A DNA stretch of 64,000 bases from Alisma plantago-aquatica (GCA_963693085.1 OY856410.1:1393610863-1393674862), one strand, 5' to 3'; positions 46,436 to 58,599 are shown, counted from the first letter of the stretch. Numbers and translations: made by a program. Notes: a model not told the origin generated them from the letters alone.

Positions 46436-47746
46436 AACCACAAGGGTCCTCAATTGGCATCGGTTCTAGGATGTCGACAGGATGCCTGTACACAGGTCTG
46501 ATCCAGTTCTGCCACATTGCCACTTCACCTGTCGTTCCTGCTGAAACTCAAGGAGACTGAGAAGAGAAGGAAGGAGGAGTGAGAAAGACCACCTGGCCTG
46601 TCTTGGCATCCCTCGTTCTTCCATATCTGCTCTAACACGATGAAGAAGACCACATCATCTTCACCGAGCTGCGACTACCTTCTGCACCATGTCCATGGTA
46701 GATTCATCTCTCTTTCTTATTCTTCTTATTTCTTGCACCATGAGCGAGTAGTCCTTTTTCACTGGGGTGCAGGGACTAGCCCCGCTGCCCATGCAAGCAT
46801 GTTCTTTTGTTAAACATTCCATGGCAATGTATATAACTTTTCATTTCATTATTAATCGTTATGTTCGTAGTTAGATTAATTGTTTGCTTTCATCTTCGTT
46901 CTTCCTATGTTGTGAGAATTTCTATATGTAGGATTGAATGTCGTTTAACAGGTTGACTCCAAAACTAGAAATAGAATGGGATTCCTTGAGGTCGTAAGTG
47001 TATGACCCGCGAGGGGACGAGTCATCTAGCCTTCAGTGACGCTTCTGTGCACCTAACGCCTATATAGGGGGTTCACAACCTTAGTTGGATTTTGTATCTT
47101 CCTGATAATCATCAATGTTTTCTCGTATATTAATTGCTTGCTTGCTTATCGATTAACGTGGTTGACTCCCAAACTATAAATAGGATGGGATTCCTTCGAG
47201 GTCGTAAGTGTATGATCCGCGAGGGGATGAGCCATTTAGCCTTCAATGACGCTTCTGTGTGCCTAACGCCTATATAGGGGGCCCACAACCTTCGTTGGAT
47301 TTTTGTATCTTCAGAGCCGTAAGTAAGTGATCCGGATGGTAACGGGACACCTGTATGGGGGGTTTTGCTGCATCTCTATTTGGATAGTTGTATCTTGCAT
47401 GGATGTTTGATGTTTGGATGTGTTTGCATGTGTAGTGGCGGTGAAACCTGATACCATCCCAGCGACTCCATATCATTGATCTAAATCCAACTTTAATTCA
47501 ATTTTTACTTTATTGCATTTAGTTTATTTAAACTCAATTCAACCAATCGTTTTAAATATTAGTCTTAACACGAGCTAGACTTGACTGACAAGGAGTCTTA
47601 AAAACATTGTCCTTTGGGTTCAATCCTTAACTATACTGCGATAAGACTCGTTCGCTTGCGGGTGGTATTATTGCACTTTGGTTTTGGTAAAAGCTCGGGG
47701 ATCTCAACCCCAAGTGAGTTTGTTAGTGCGATAAAATCCCATGTCA

Positions 47747-48635
47747 CCTTTAAGATCTTGGTATCCTTGAAGTGAATAAGGTGAAGCATGTGGTGTATCT
47801 TCTGAAGTGGAGTGTTGGCCATTGGTGGGCCATAGAGGAGGAGAAGAGGCTTGGAGATGCTATAGGTTGAGAGGAGTTCCAACATGAATTTGTTAGTCGA
47901 TACATTCCTCAGACGTATCATGACGAGAAGATCAGCTAGTTTTAAAGATTTTGATAAGGATCCATGATGATCAATGAGTATGAAGCAAGGTTTATGGAGT
48001 TGTTGAGGTTTTGTCCTCACATGGCTGCTATGGAGGACAAGTGGATTTTTCATTTTGAGAAGGGGTGAACGTCAAGTTGTCTACCCCAGAAGCTATTTTG
48101 GACAATGGAGAAAGGTTTGCCACATTTGTGGAATCTATTTGGAGGATAGAACAATTTATGAAGGAGAAGTGGGATATGAGTGCCAGAAAGAGGTCTGCAT
48201 AGTCCCAGGGGAAGTTGTCAGGAGGCTTTAAGAAACTGAGGTTTTTAGCACCACCAACAACGCAGAAGTTCAATGCTCCGACGCAATGGTCACCAAGTAA
48301 GGGAAGAGTTTGTAGCTTTCCACCTAGTGGATCTCATAGCACAACATCAATATCAATGATGGGGCCATCTAAGCCATAGTATGAGAATTGGGCTTTCCAT
48401 AAGTGTGGGTAGATAGGACATATGAGGTAAGAGTGTCTGGTAAGAGATGATGAAGTGACCCAGCAACTGAGGCAGAGCTAGTTAGGCTCACAAAGGCATC
48501 AGAAAACGATAAGAGCACAAGGACATGGCCAAGCATCACAAGTTGGATCATCTTCTCAGGGAAGTAGAGGATGGGGGCGACAACATGCAATGGCTAAATT
48601 CTATGCTATGAGTCAGTCGGAGGCAGTGGTCAACA
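47747..48635 (+). pseudogene. gag: Tekay-like gag, remaining part with zinc knuckle
   Basis: After the Athila element the gag domain resumes, with a VKHVVYLLKWSVGHWW segment (about 47780-47830), EEFxHEFVSRYIPQTYHD (about 47873-47925) and SMMINEYEARFMELLRFCPHM (about 47964-48026). These match the retrotransposon gag domain of Tekay/Del elements. A decayed CCHC knuckle, HKCGxIGHMRxECL, lies at about 48399-48440, its first Cys replaced by His and two stops inside. At least eight stops or shifts break the reading. Confidence 0.85.
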
Positions 48636-48640
48636 TGTAA

Positions 48641-49180
48641 GTGGTGACAAGTCAGATGGAGTTATTTCATTTTGATTTGTCTTCTTCTTGCTTAATATCT
48701 ATTTTGGTTGATCTGGGTGCAATGCACTCTTTTTTCACTCATGAAGTGCTCGACAGTTGTCTTTCTCCAGTTAGTCGTAGGAAGAATAGCTTGTTTTTAA
48801 AAACCATGTTAGTATGTTCTATAGTGTTGCAGGAGGTGTTTCCTTTCTATGTCCTCTCCTATACGGGGCACAGCATTCAAGTGGATCTCATACCACTTGA
48901 TATGCATGGATTCGATGTAATCCTTGGAATGGATACCCTAGGGAAGTATAAAGTGGTGTTGTATTGTATATCCAAGCAAGCGACGTTTATAGATGGTGGT
49001 AAGATGGGGATCTTCCAAGGAGACATGAGGATTCTTCTGACATGTCTGGTATCAGCCTTGGTAGCGAGGAAGCTTTTGAGATAGGGTTTTGAGGCATTCT
49101 TGGCCCATGTGATGGATACTGAGGTGAGGAGTCCTAGTATTTAGGAGGTTTCATTGTTAGAGAGTTCGAGGATGTGTTTC
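48641..49180 (+). pseudogene. pol: Tekay-like aspartic protease
   Basis: The 147-codon open piece 48641-49084 holds the protease. The active-site motif reads VDLGAMHSFFTHEV at about residues 23-36, where the family usually has D(S/T)GA(S/T)HSFI, so Ser to Leu and Thr to Met changes are present. The distal GFDVILGMDTLGKY motif is at about residues 88-101. The frame ends before the linker to the reverse transcriptase. Confidence 0.87.
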
Positions 49181-49244
49181 CTGAAGAGTTTCCAAGTGTT
49201 CCCCCACCCTGAGAGATTGATTTGGAGAGCTGGTTCTCGACATG

Positions 49245-50560
49245 CAACTGATAGCTCAGACACTGTACAGGATGGCTCTGAAAAAGATGGCAGAGTTGAA
49301 GAGACAGTTGCAATAACTACTTGATAAAGGTTTTGTCAGGCCGAGTATGTCTCCATGGTATTCTCCAGTGCTCTTCATGAAGAAGAAGGATGGGTCTACG
49401 AGGCTATGCATAGACCATCGACAGTTGAACAAGGTGACGATAAAGTATAAGTATCCCTTTCTAAGGATAGATGACATGTTTGATCAGTTGTGTGGCACAA
49501 TGGTGTCTTCAAAGATAAAACTAAGGTCAAGATATCACCAGTTGAGAATCAAGGAGGATGACATACCCAAGTCGGCTTTAAGGATGAGGTATGGTCACTA
49601 CGAGTTTGTAGTTATGTCATTCGGGCTAACCAATGCACCAACAACATTCATGGATTTGATGAACAGAGTATTTTGGTTGTTTCTTGATCAGTTCATGGTG
49701 GTCTTCATAGATGACATCTTAATATATAGTCATGATAGTTAGTATCATGAACAACATCTTCGTCAGACATTGATCATGCTGAGACAGCACCAGCTTTATG
49801 CGAAGTTTAGCAAGTGCGAGTTCTGGATGAAGCAGGTAGCTTTCTTGGGGCATGTTATATCTGCCAAAGGAGTATGTGTGGATCCCAAGAAGGTGGAGTC
49901 AGTGACAAGGTGGGAAAACCAAAGATGCCAACAGAAGTGTGTAGTTTTATAGGCTTGGAAGGATATTATAGGAGGTTCATCAAGGACTTCACCGCTATCA
50001 CTTTACCTCTAACAAAGTTGAAAAGGAAGGGCGTGATGTTCGTCTAGGATCATAGATGCCAACGTGCTTTTCAAATGTTGAAGGAGAATTTGACAAGTGC
50101 AGCAGTTCTGGTCTTACTGATCAAGGAAAAGGATACATAGTCTTCTGTGATGCATCCAGGAATGGCTTGGGTTGTGTGTAGATGCAAAGAAGCAAGTGGT
50201 TTCTTTTGCTTCTTGACAGCTTAAGAAATGTGAGGATAATTACCCAACCCACGATCTGGAGTTAGCTGTTATAGTTCATGCTTTGAAGATTTAGAGGCAC
50301 TACCTATATGGGGAAAAGTGTCAGATCTTTACAGATCACAAGAACCTGAAGTACATCTTTTCACAATAGGAGTTGAATATGAGACAGCATCGCTAGATGG
50401 AGTTAATCAAAGACTATGATTGCATGATTGATTATCATCTAGGGAAGGTGAATGTTGCAGTAGGTGTGTTGAGAAGGAAGTCTTTGTCTTCGCCTATGGA
50501 TAGAGCCCAATTGAGTTCTTTGATGTGTCACAAATGAGACACGTTGGTCTCATTGTGTCA
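49245..50560 (+). pseudogene. pol: Tekay-like reverse transcriptase and RNase H
   Basis: The best open piece is 49347-49742. It carries [20 protein letters not shown] and the [11 protein letters not shown] motif, then [16 protein letters not shown] and the catalytic box [11 protein letters not shown]. The second motif reads [15 protein letters not shown], where the usual Asp (K/IDLRSGYHQ) is replaced by Lys, so one catalytic Asp is lost. After a stop at 49740-49742 the domain goes on with KCEFWMKQVAFLGHVIS, then a frameshift, then YYRRFIKDFT near 49960. The RNase H is badly decayed; only a DASRNGLGC-like motif near 50150 and an FTDHKNLKY motif near 50330-50356 are clear. Confidence 0.88.
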
Positions 50561-50619
50561 GATGAATGTTAACTTGGAAGTTTCTTTGCTAACAGGTCTG
50601 TTGGCACATCTACATGTGA

Positions 50620-51778
50620 AACCTACACTGAGACAGTAGATCAAAGACGCACAACAGATTGATACAGCAAATTAGATCAGAGTTTGGAAACGAGAAGTGT
50701 AATGACTTCAACGAGTCAGATGAGGGGACAGTTTTTTACCATGGTAGAATAGTGGTTCTTGGTGCTAATGACCTAAGGAAGATGGTTTTGGAAGAGGCTC
50801 ACTCATCCATGTATGATATGCACCCAGGTAGAACCAAGATGTATCACAATCTGAGGGATATGTATTAGTGGCCAAGCTTGAAGAAGGATGTGGTTGAGTT
50901 CATTATGATATGTGTTGTCTATCAATAGGTTAAAGTTGAGCATCATAAGCCTGTGGGAACATTGCAACTGTTACCTATACCACAGTGGAAATGGGATCAT
51001 GTAACTATGGACTTTGTGGTTGGTCTACCTAGGACAACCAAAGGTCATGATTCCATTTGGGTGATCATTGATAGTTTGACCAAGTCAGTGCATTTCCTTC
51101 CCATGAAGATGAGATTCATAGTAGAGAAGCTCTGCCCAAATCTATGTAGATGAGATAGTCTGTTTGCACGGTGTTCCAACAACTATCATGTCTAATAGAG
51201 GTCCCCAGTTCACGAGTCACTTTTTGGAGAGGTTGTACATAGCTTTGGGTACACAGTTAAAGTTTAGCACTACTTACCATGCGTAGATAGATGGTCAATC
51301 TGAGAGGACCATTCAAACCTTCGAGGATCTATTGAGATCTTGTGTTCTTCAGTTTTTAGGAAGTTGGGATATACATATCAGATTGATAGAGTTCGCCTAC
51401 AAAAACCACTATCAGAGTAGCATTGACATGGAACCTTATGAGGCATTGTATGGGAGGCATTGCAGATCTTTGTTGTGTTGGTACAAGATAGGTGAGTATC
51501 AGCTTCTTGGTCCTAAGCTTGTACAGAAAATGACAGAAAAGATCAAGGTAATCCTACAACACTTGAAGGAAACACAGGACAGACAAAATTCATATGTAGA
51601 GAAGCATTGTAGACCCTTGGAGTTCCAAGTGGGAGACAAGGTATATTTGGAATTCTCTGCTTGGAAAGGTGTTTTGCGGTTTGGAAAGAAAGGTAACTTG
51701 GCTCCCAGGTTTATGGGACCTTACCTGGTGGTGGCACGTGTTTGGAAGGTGGCCTACATGTTGGAGTTGCCACCTTAG
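50620..51778 (+). pseudogene. pol: Tekay-like integrase, active-site residue lost
   Basis: The HHCC zinc-binding region is in 50659-50930: EEAHSSMYDMHPGRTKMYHNLRDMY, then CVVYQ where the second Cys of CxxC is Tyr. The core has Asp in [13 protein letters not shown] (about 50993-51030). The second catalytic position reads SNRGPQF near 51190-51212, with the usual Asp replaced by Asn (GAT to AAT). GQSERTIQTFEDLLR (about 51293-51337) keeps the Glu. The C-terminal piece 51332-51778 contains AYKNHYQSSIDMEPYEALYGRHCRS and FVGPY-type (FMGPYLV) segments. Frames change around 51140-51330. Confidence 0.9.
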
Positions 51779-52048
51779 TTGCACAGGTTGCATCTAGTGT
51801 TTCATGTGAGTATGTTGAGGAAGTGCCATCTGGATGCAGAGTTAGTGTTGCAACCTGTGGAGGTAGAGCTGTATGAGGATATGACCTATGTGGGAGGTCT
51901 AGTGTTGATCCTTGACCGGATAGTGAAGAAGTTGAAGAGGAAGGACCTAGTATTGGTGAAGGTTATTTGGCATCATCATGGTGTTGAGGAATACACGTGG
52001 GAGCTCGAGGAAGAGATGAGGAGGAAGTACCCCTCTCTTTTCTCTTAG
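51779..52048 (+). pseudogene. pol: Tekay-like integrase C terminus with chromodomain-like region
   Basis: This 89-codon piece lies in the same frame as the integrase C terminus after a TAG at 51776-51778. It begins LHLVFHVSMLRKC and ends VKVIWHHHGVEEYTWELEEEMRRKYPSLFS. That ending, with the VxW...HGVEEATWE pattern, is the divergent chromodomain typical of Tekay/Del chromoviruses, thought to guide integration to heterochromatin. The only defect is the stop before it. Confidence 0.9.
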
Positions 52049-52467
52049 GATTTCGGAGGCAAAATCCTTGTTAGGGGCTTATGGCTTGTAAGGACCTTGA
52101 CCCACGTTTTGGGATAACCCTGTTTGTTTTGCCTAAGTATGTTGCTTAGAACCTTGCTCTAATCATCTGAGATGTAATTAGGGCTTGCAAAATGTTTAAG
52201 TTTCTTGTTTGAGCTTGTTTGGATGATGCTTGTGTTTTGTGAAGAGGTTTTGGTGCAATTTGCAACTCACCCAGAGCAGGGGTTGATGTGAAAGTTTGCC
52301 ACCTCTAGAGTGTTCCTTCTCTCTCTTGGCATCATCTAGAATAGAGAGAGATATGGGCACCTTGTTTGGATCTTGGTTGTGAGGTGACGTCATTCCTGAT
52401 GTGTTGAACACATGTGTGAGGTGTGTCTTGCACCTAGATGTGTTGTCTTGGATTAGAGAGCCTTGGA

Positions 52468-52718
52468 GAGGCTGTGTATCAGTTTGAGAGTGTGTCAGGT
52501 TGTGCCCTATCAGTTTGTGAGTGTGTAGGGTTGTGCACTATTGTTTTGAGAGTGTGTAGGGTTGTGTTGTATTGGTTTGTGAGTGTGTAAGGTTGTGCCC
52601 AATTGGTTTGTGAGCGTGTAGGGTTGTGCTCTATCAATTTTTGAGTGTGTAGGGTTGTACACTATTGGTTTGTGAGTGTGTAGGGTTTTTCCATATCAAT
52701 TTTTGGGTGTGTGGAGAT
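52468..52718 (+). repeat. 31-base minisatellite in the Tekay 3' LTR
   Basis: Eight units of the array described at 21405-21612; one more than in the 5' LTR. Confidence 0.87.
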
Positions 52719-52886
52719 ATGGTATCGGGCATGACCTTGGCAGGAGACCAAGAGGGTGAGACCTAGCCTTGACCTTATCACCATGTCTTGCATGTTGTTG
52801 CATGTGGCTCTTTTCTCGTGGACAAGTGTCACCTAAGCTCCTAAGGTGATGACACCTTCTCCATGATCCCTCTCTCATCCTTATAG

Positions 52887-52893
52887 TATATAA
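52887..52893 (+). promoter_or_regulatory. TATA box candidate, Tekay 3' LTR
   Basis: TATATAA at the same place as in the 5' LTR (21782-21788). Confidence 0.5.
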
Positions 52894-53892
52894 TCATCTT
52901 TCTCTTCATGCAAGAGAATCCTTTTGGACATCCTTGATTTCTCTCCTTATTGGTGGACGACCTTGAGAAGCCTAAGGAGTAAGAGAGTCTCTCTTGGAGC
53001 TTGGAGGATGAGTCTCAAGTTGTGGAGTTCCTTGATCATCCTTCATCTTCTACCTTGGTAAGCTAAGTTTCCTAGATCTCTTCTTATTCTTCTCAGGCAT
53101 GGATCTTGGATACCTTCTTTCCATCTCGATCCATCTTAACCTTAGTCTCATCTTCTTCCTTGGAGGTGTAGTGGTGATCAAGTTGGTGGATCATCTTCTA
53201 TCTTGAACTCGTGAGCTTGAAGATTGACCTTGGAGCTTGGATCTTGGTAGTGATCTTTGAGGTGGGTGATATAACTCTTAACCTCCTTTGTTATTTTCAA
53301 TCTTTCAAATTTATGTTGATCCTTATCTCTAGATTGTGTACCTCTTATATGTTAGTAGTTCTTAGTGGTTTTGAGAACTATTTTGGTGAAGGAATTTGCT
53401 TAAGTTGATGCCCATGTTTTCCACCTTCTTGCCATGTTAGTAGATGGAATAGTGGTCGATCTTCTAAGGTTGAATATGACTAAGTTGACACACATGCTCT
53501 AAGTAGTAAGTGGTTGTCATGACTTGTAGTGCAAAAAATTAACACACCAGGTGTCAAGTCGTCATGACTAGGAGATGCTTAGGCCAACATGTGTTGAGGG
53601 GTTAACCTATCATGGCTTAGGGGTTTCTATACCGATAAGGTTGATAAATCGATAAGTCTTGATGGAGTTAGCTCGTAATGCCCTTTTGATGCCTAAACCG
53701 ATATGCATGGAGGGTGTTAGGCCATCATGACTAGGATGGTGTCTTGTGAGCCGGTCTGCTTTGAGTGGCAAATTGTGATGCCCTAGTGGAGCAAGAGTTC
53801 GACACACTTAGAGAGTAGGGCTTCTTGATATACCTTGAATTGTAATGCCTTGCTGAAACCCTAACCCTAACAACCTAACATACCTATAGTTG

Positions 53893-53978
53893 CCCGTCAC
53901 ACCTTTAGGTGGTGTTTCCCGACACACCTTTAGGTGGTGTTGCCCATCACACCTTTAGGTAGTGTTGCCATCACACCC
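53893..53978 (+). repeat. 26-base tandem repeat in the Tekay 3' LTR
   Basis: Three to four units of CACACCTTTAGGTGGTGTTG + CCCGT/CCCAT. The 5' LTR has about two and a half decayed units at 22793-22855. Confidence 0.8.
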
Positions 53979-55968
53979 TATGTGTGGTTAACCCGACATG
54001 CTAGGACAACATGGTTTAAACTAATACACCATGTCAGTCTAACGGATACCTTGTGATGGTGGTTATGTTTCATCATGTTGATGATAGGATTACAGGATAG
54101 ATGTGATACCCTATGGTGTGGTTGTATGAACAATGTAGGAGTGTTGTTTTCTATAACCTTTAATTTCATAACATACCTCATTTTGATAATAGAAATGATA
54201 ATTTGAGGTTGGTTGTTGATCCAACCTTTTAAACCCTAATCGGATAAAGAGAACCCTAACCCTAATGATGTAATGTGAATGACATGAATCTTGATGAAAT
54301 GGTAGTGGTAATGAAATACTATCTTTCTTGTTATAAGTTCCTAACCATGCAAGTAACACAAGTGGATATGCATAGCTAGGTAAGATCTATGGTGTTTATG
54401 AGATGTTTGAATGAGCCTTATGAGGCATGTGAGATGTCGATATCACAGAATAAATAGTCTTATGACCTCATGATGGCTTATTTCCTCACTTGAGATGATA
54501 ATTTCCTCAATAATGAGATGAGGGGTTGTTACCCCAAAATTATGTGGTCCTTGTGATGAGAATTATGACGGATGACAAGCATCAAGTGGTAATGTGATGA
54601 GATCACACCTTACATGCTCAGTCACTTTCTGGTAATGTGTTATGCCCTTATTTTGTGGAACTTGTTTAGAGTTTATAAGTTGTAACTTGATTGATGCTAA
54701 AAGACACTTAAATGACCTAATAAATCAAGTGGAACCTAATCATGTAGCTTTTCATGTGCCATAGATCCATTCAGTGTCATCATTTGCCGAATGGTGAAAT
54801 GAGTTTAACTCAGAGCACTTATTTTTTAATATGTGGGGGTGAGGATGAATATCTCGTTACGTCCAGAATATGTGACACAGGATTGTTTGTGGGTCATACC
54901 ATGGAAGAGTGCGTCTTTGGGTCGCAGCTCGGTGATATGTGACATAGGACTGGATGTGGGCCATACCCTGGAAGAGTGTGACTATAGGTCGTAGCTCAAT
55001 TTCACTAGAGTCATGACCTATACCAAGGCGGGTTAGGTTTACACAGTTGGACTATATGTCCCTGGAAGCAGCCTGACTGATGATGTCACTGCATGTTTCA
55101 CTCATGAACCAACCACGAGGTGGTGAGTTCATGGATTCTATCTCTTCCACTAGACCTAGTATGGCACCGATTTTGACTTAACATTGGTCCGTTGGATTTG
55201 GGTGGTACGACTCAAATCCTCAGGGCATAATAAAATGTGTAAACTATCGTGTAGTATACTTGTGTAGGATCAAATATGGAAATATTGGATGAGGCCTTGA
55301 TTTTATATAGAATTGTTGATAGGAAATATATATGTTCTTCACATTCCTTTTATAATGTTAAGATGTTTCACAACTTAGTAGTAATTACTTATTCTATTAA
55401 TAATGATTACCTACTTGTCATGATTATAATCTTACTGCTTGCTTTAATCATCTTAGTTGTGATAATAATAGAGTTGGGGGAGAGTTATATCTCCCGCTGA
55501 GATTTGGAATCTCACCTCGTGGGTTCCCCACATCCTTTTTAGGTGGACATGCATGAGGAGCTAGAGACCGTGCAACAGAGGTTGAGGAGTAGCAGGAAAG
55601 GCAGTAGCTGACAAGGTTGGAAGTGTTGTCAGATGTGTTTTGTTGTTAGAGTCCTAGAGTCGTCTCTATACACTCAGGTCTTTGGGGATGTTTTGTATAC
55701 ATGCTTTCAATGTGTGGTTGGTTGTTTGCCCTTTTATGAATAGTTGTAATGTATATGTATATATATTCTGGAACAAGTTTCCTTATAATAGGTTGGTGGC
55801 ACACATGGTAAGTTCTTTGAGGCATGAAAGGCATCATATGTAAAGATTTTTGTTGTTTGGCAGTTTTATGAAGAAGAAAAAAATAGTATTTTCTGATGAT
55901 CTGCTTATTAATCTTTCTTCTGCGGTTTTGTTTTGAGTAATCTCACTTTTGTGGCGCGGGGCATCACA

Positions 55969-56640
55969 AAAATAGAACATCATATTATGCTCATAAAGAA
56001 AGAAGCCCAATTGATGAAAATGGTTGGACAAAGCCACAATCAGCTAATGCGATAAGGACAGCTATCTCATGGTGAAAACCCCAACCACGAGTTCTAAAAT
56101 TCAATGTGGAAGCCACATTCAAGAAAGGCCATGCCTGTGTTGCTGTAGTGTGCAAAAACCATAACGGCCAATGTTGGGGAGGCAGAGGTTGGAATAATAT
56201 TGTTAACAATGTGTTATTGGTTGAACTCAAGGCAATTAGAATGGCAATAGAGATGGCAACTGAAACAGGGGTTGACAAAGTAGCCACTGAATCTGACTCT
56301 TCTATGGCATGTGCTACAATCCGTGACTAACCAAAGGAGTGACCCAAGGCTGCTAAATGGATTATGGAGATCAAGAGGAAGTTGAAGTTGCACTGGATGA
56401 TGTCTCATGTGAAAAGGAGGGCAACAAGGCTGTTGATATATTGGTTCAGCATCACCAAAAATCTAAGAATGATTTCTATGTTTATATTAAAATTCCCATT
56501 GAGGTAGTTAATCTAATTAGATTGGAATCTTGTAATGGTAGTAGTATTACCAGATTTATTTCAGTTGATAATAATGTATAATGTAATGACTTAAATGAGT
56601 TTGATTGCATGAGGGGGGCAAGATGAATAGAAACATCTTG
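55969..56640 (+). pseudogene. LINE ORF2 part 3: RNase H domain and 3' end
   Basis: After the Tekay element the LINE reading resumes with a linker, then the RVT_3 RNase H-like domain in 56106-56330: FKKGHACVAVVCKNHNGQCW, LLVELKAIRMAIEMA and KVATESDSSMA. The usual first Asp (NVDG) reads NVEA here, so that active-site position looks lost. VKREGNKAVDIL-type residues continue at about 56410-56440 in another frame (HxxREANxxAD motif). The 3' untranslated part ends near 56640. Such C-terminal RNase H domains are usual in plant L1 elements. Confidence 0.88.
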
Positions 56641-56647
56641 GCTTCTT

Positions 56648-56649
56648 TA

Positions 56650-56718
<69 letters not shown>
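56648..56718. repeat. (TA)n microsatellite at the LINE 3' end
   Basis: About 35 TA units with a few interruptions replace the poly(A) tail expected of an L1 element. The target side at 6337-6350 is also TA-rich (CATATATATA), so the tract may combine the target duplication and expansion. Confidence 0.9.
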
Positions 56719-56720
56719 AG

Positions 56721-58562
56721 GCAAATAAGAAGTCAATTTATGTGTAGTTCATATGTGCTTTAGAATCTGGTTTCATGATCCATTAGTCTAGGTTAGATTT
56801 ATAAATATATGTTACTACATGTCTTGGTGATTTTAATATATCTATATAACTAATGATTTATAATTAACATGATCATGAATCACCTACATGCCTTTAATAG
56901 TGATCACCAGGGACCGTGATGGAATATAGTCTCATCCTATTCTCTACACTTGACAAGGACGAGTGGGAACTGGTCCAGCCTTGACATAGCTGAGGGAATC
57001 ATTTTGCTTCATTTTAGAACTTTGGGTATGTTCGGGGAGGGTTATTGTTGTTTTGTAGTCAGATTATATCATGTTTGTGGTGGTTCATTTTCTGGTTATG
57101 GTGATGTTAAGTAGGTGATAAGGTTCCTCCTTTTTATGGTCGACGGTGATAGAATAAGACCCAACAGATCGAGCTATCATGCTTCAAGTTGTTTGGTCAT
57201 GGGTTTTGGAAGGTATTCGGGGTTTGAACCTATGGTTCTCGAGCTGTAAAGGGAAGTTCTTAGGGCAATGGGAATTTGTGACTCAATGGAGGTTGAAGTG
57301 ATGGTTGTAGATAATAGTGGACAAGGGAAGGCTAGGCTATGGTACAGAATAATGTGTTGTAGGAGATGGTTGGGTAGTGAATTAGTTGCAGTTTGTTAAG
57401 TTGTCTGCACTTAGCATTTGCTCCAATGGACAAAATACATCTACAGAGGAGATCACGACCTTGTGAAGAGAATGAATTATGACTAGGGTTTCAAGGAGGT
57501 ATAGTTGGAGATAGAGCTCAGTGGTCATGGCAATGGAGGTGGTCTGGTGATTGCGGCTTGTTGTGATGATACATGCCATCACTAAAGGTCAGAAGGGATT
57601 GAGTTTCTCACCTCTAAAGGTCTATTTCTAGCAAGCATATCCAGGATAGTATTATATGGGGTGAGGAAAAGAAAGAGATGAGGTAGTGTTTCCAGAGAGA
57701 ATAAGGCAACTGGGGAAATGTAAAGGATGGTTGCAGAGAGTTGAACGCATTGTCTTTGCTATTTTTACATTACTCTATCAAGAAACTAGCTGGAAATAGT
57801 AGTGGGGATGTTAAGCTAGTGTCTTCGTTGTTGTTGGTTTATCTAGCTTGGGGTTGCTAAGGTTTAGTCACTAATTTTTGGTTCTTGGGGTCAAGAACAG
57901 GACTGCCATTCTCCTTCCCTATATTTGTCTAGTTGATAGTATTAAGGGAGAAGACAACTATTATTTTCTAACCTAATTTATTCTAATCCTAATTAATTAA
58001 TACATTAATTCTAATACTCAATGTAATAGTCCTCACTTTTTGGTTATTTCAAAACTATGTGACCCTAAAATATAAAGCCAGTTGCATCAGGAATTTGACC
58101 ACTCATTCAATTTCTAGTGAGCCATAATCTAAAATACAAATGTCTTTGACTTCTAACTTGAATCATATATATTATTCTCGTCATATTTTCAATAGTCAGT
58201 CTATTTTAGTATATTTATTGTCTTAAATTGATTGCAAAGCCATTAATTGTCAAAATAAGGGCAATTTATAAATGGCAAGGTCCAATGAATATACATAGAT
58301 ACAAATGGTTTTTACTTCACTAGTTGATATCAGATAAATCATGAGGCTAAATTGATGGATGAATATATAAATATATCTCAACTTTTAAACAAAGGGAATT
58401 CAATTGAATGTTGCATCTTTATCAAAGACCATGATAATTCAATCAAAATACTAACTAGGATTTGATATGATGGGAAAAAAAAGTGTAAATAATATGAAGT
58501 TAGATGTAAAATATAAAATATAGCTCAAAATAGATTTAATACCTAAATTTTGGTATGTTACA
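56721..58562 (-). mobile_element. 5' LTR of LARD1, second segment (outer end)
   Basis: Positions 56883-58562 align with 1-2618 apart from the 1278-2220 insertion. On the minus strand the LTR begins TGTAACATACC at 58562. The five bases outside it, AGAAC at 58563-58567, should be the target duplication; its mate is beyond the left edge. No open frame is shared between the two copies. Confidence 0.82.
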
Positions 58563-58599
58563 AGAACAGTTTTGATTTTGTAATAAATACTAGTAGAAT

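Larger units (their letters stand above)
35499..47746 (+). mobile_element. Athila-like Gypsy retrotransposon inside the Tekay gag
   Basis: The 5-base duplication CCTTT flanks it (35494-35498 and 47747-47751). The LTRs (35499-38057, 2559 bases; 45347-47746, 2400 bases) start TGATGAATGC and end GTCA. The primer site is of the tRNA-Asp type used by Athila and Tat elements. Gag and pol match the Athila branch, and the 3' region carries the GGGAGGCAACCC stretch common in that branch. No envelope-like frame is found between pol and the 3' LTR. In the first 200 bases the LTRs differ by about 4-5%. Several stops and frameshifts make it inactive, although the reverse transcriptase and integrase motifs are well kept. 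Confidence 0.93.
45347..47746 (+). repeat. 3' LTR of the Athila-like element
   Basis: The 2400-base copy starts with TGATGAAT-GCAT-ATTCATCA, a perfect 8-base-arm hairpin, and ends ATGTCA before CCTTT. It is 159 bases shorter than the 5' LTR, largely through loss of hairpin-array units, plus a small deletion near 47350. Confidence 0.92.
21012..55968 (+). mobile_element. Tekay/Del-like chromovirus Gypsy retrotransposon carrying two nested elements
   Basis: The 5-base duplication AAAAT flanks it (21007-21011 and 55969-55973). The LTRs start TGTAAGGACC and end ATCACA. The 5' LTR is 21012-23129 plus 33292-35018; the 3' LTR is 52087-55968 (3882 bases). Gag, protease, reverse transcriptase, RNase H, integrase and a C-terminal chromodomain-like region follow in Gypsy order on the + strand at 35152-35498 and 47747-52048. 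All coding parts are broken. In the first 115 bases the LTRs differ by roughly 15%, older than the two elements it contains. Without the nested elements it would be about 12.6 kb. Confidence 0.92.
52087..55968 (+). repeat. 3' LTR of the Tekay-like element
   Basis: This uninterrupted 3882-base copy starts TGTAAGGACC and ends ATCACA before AAAAT. It serves as the reference that shows the 5' LTR was broken by LARD2 between TAGAGAATC and CCTAACCC. The short open frames inside recur nowhere as conserved frames. Confidence 0.92.
6361..56720 (+). mobile_element. L1-type LINE, split into three pieces by two LTR retrotransposons
   Basis: The pieces are about 6361-9676, 18845-21011 and 55969-56720. 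Read together they give, in order, a 5' leader, ORF1 with DUF4283 and a zinc knuckle, and ORF2 with AP endonuclease, reverse transcriptase, zf-RVT and RNase H, then a 3' end in a (TA)n tract. The GAGGT and AAAAT duplications at the two breakpoints let the reading resume at the expected place in ORF2. ORF2 has many stops and ORF1 has a frameshift, so the copy is dead. The insertion duplication is not resolvable because both edges are TA-rich. Confidence 0.88.
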
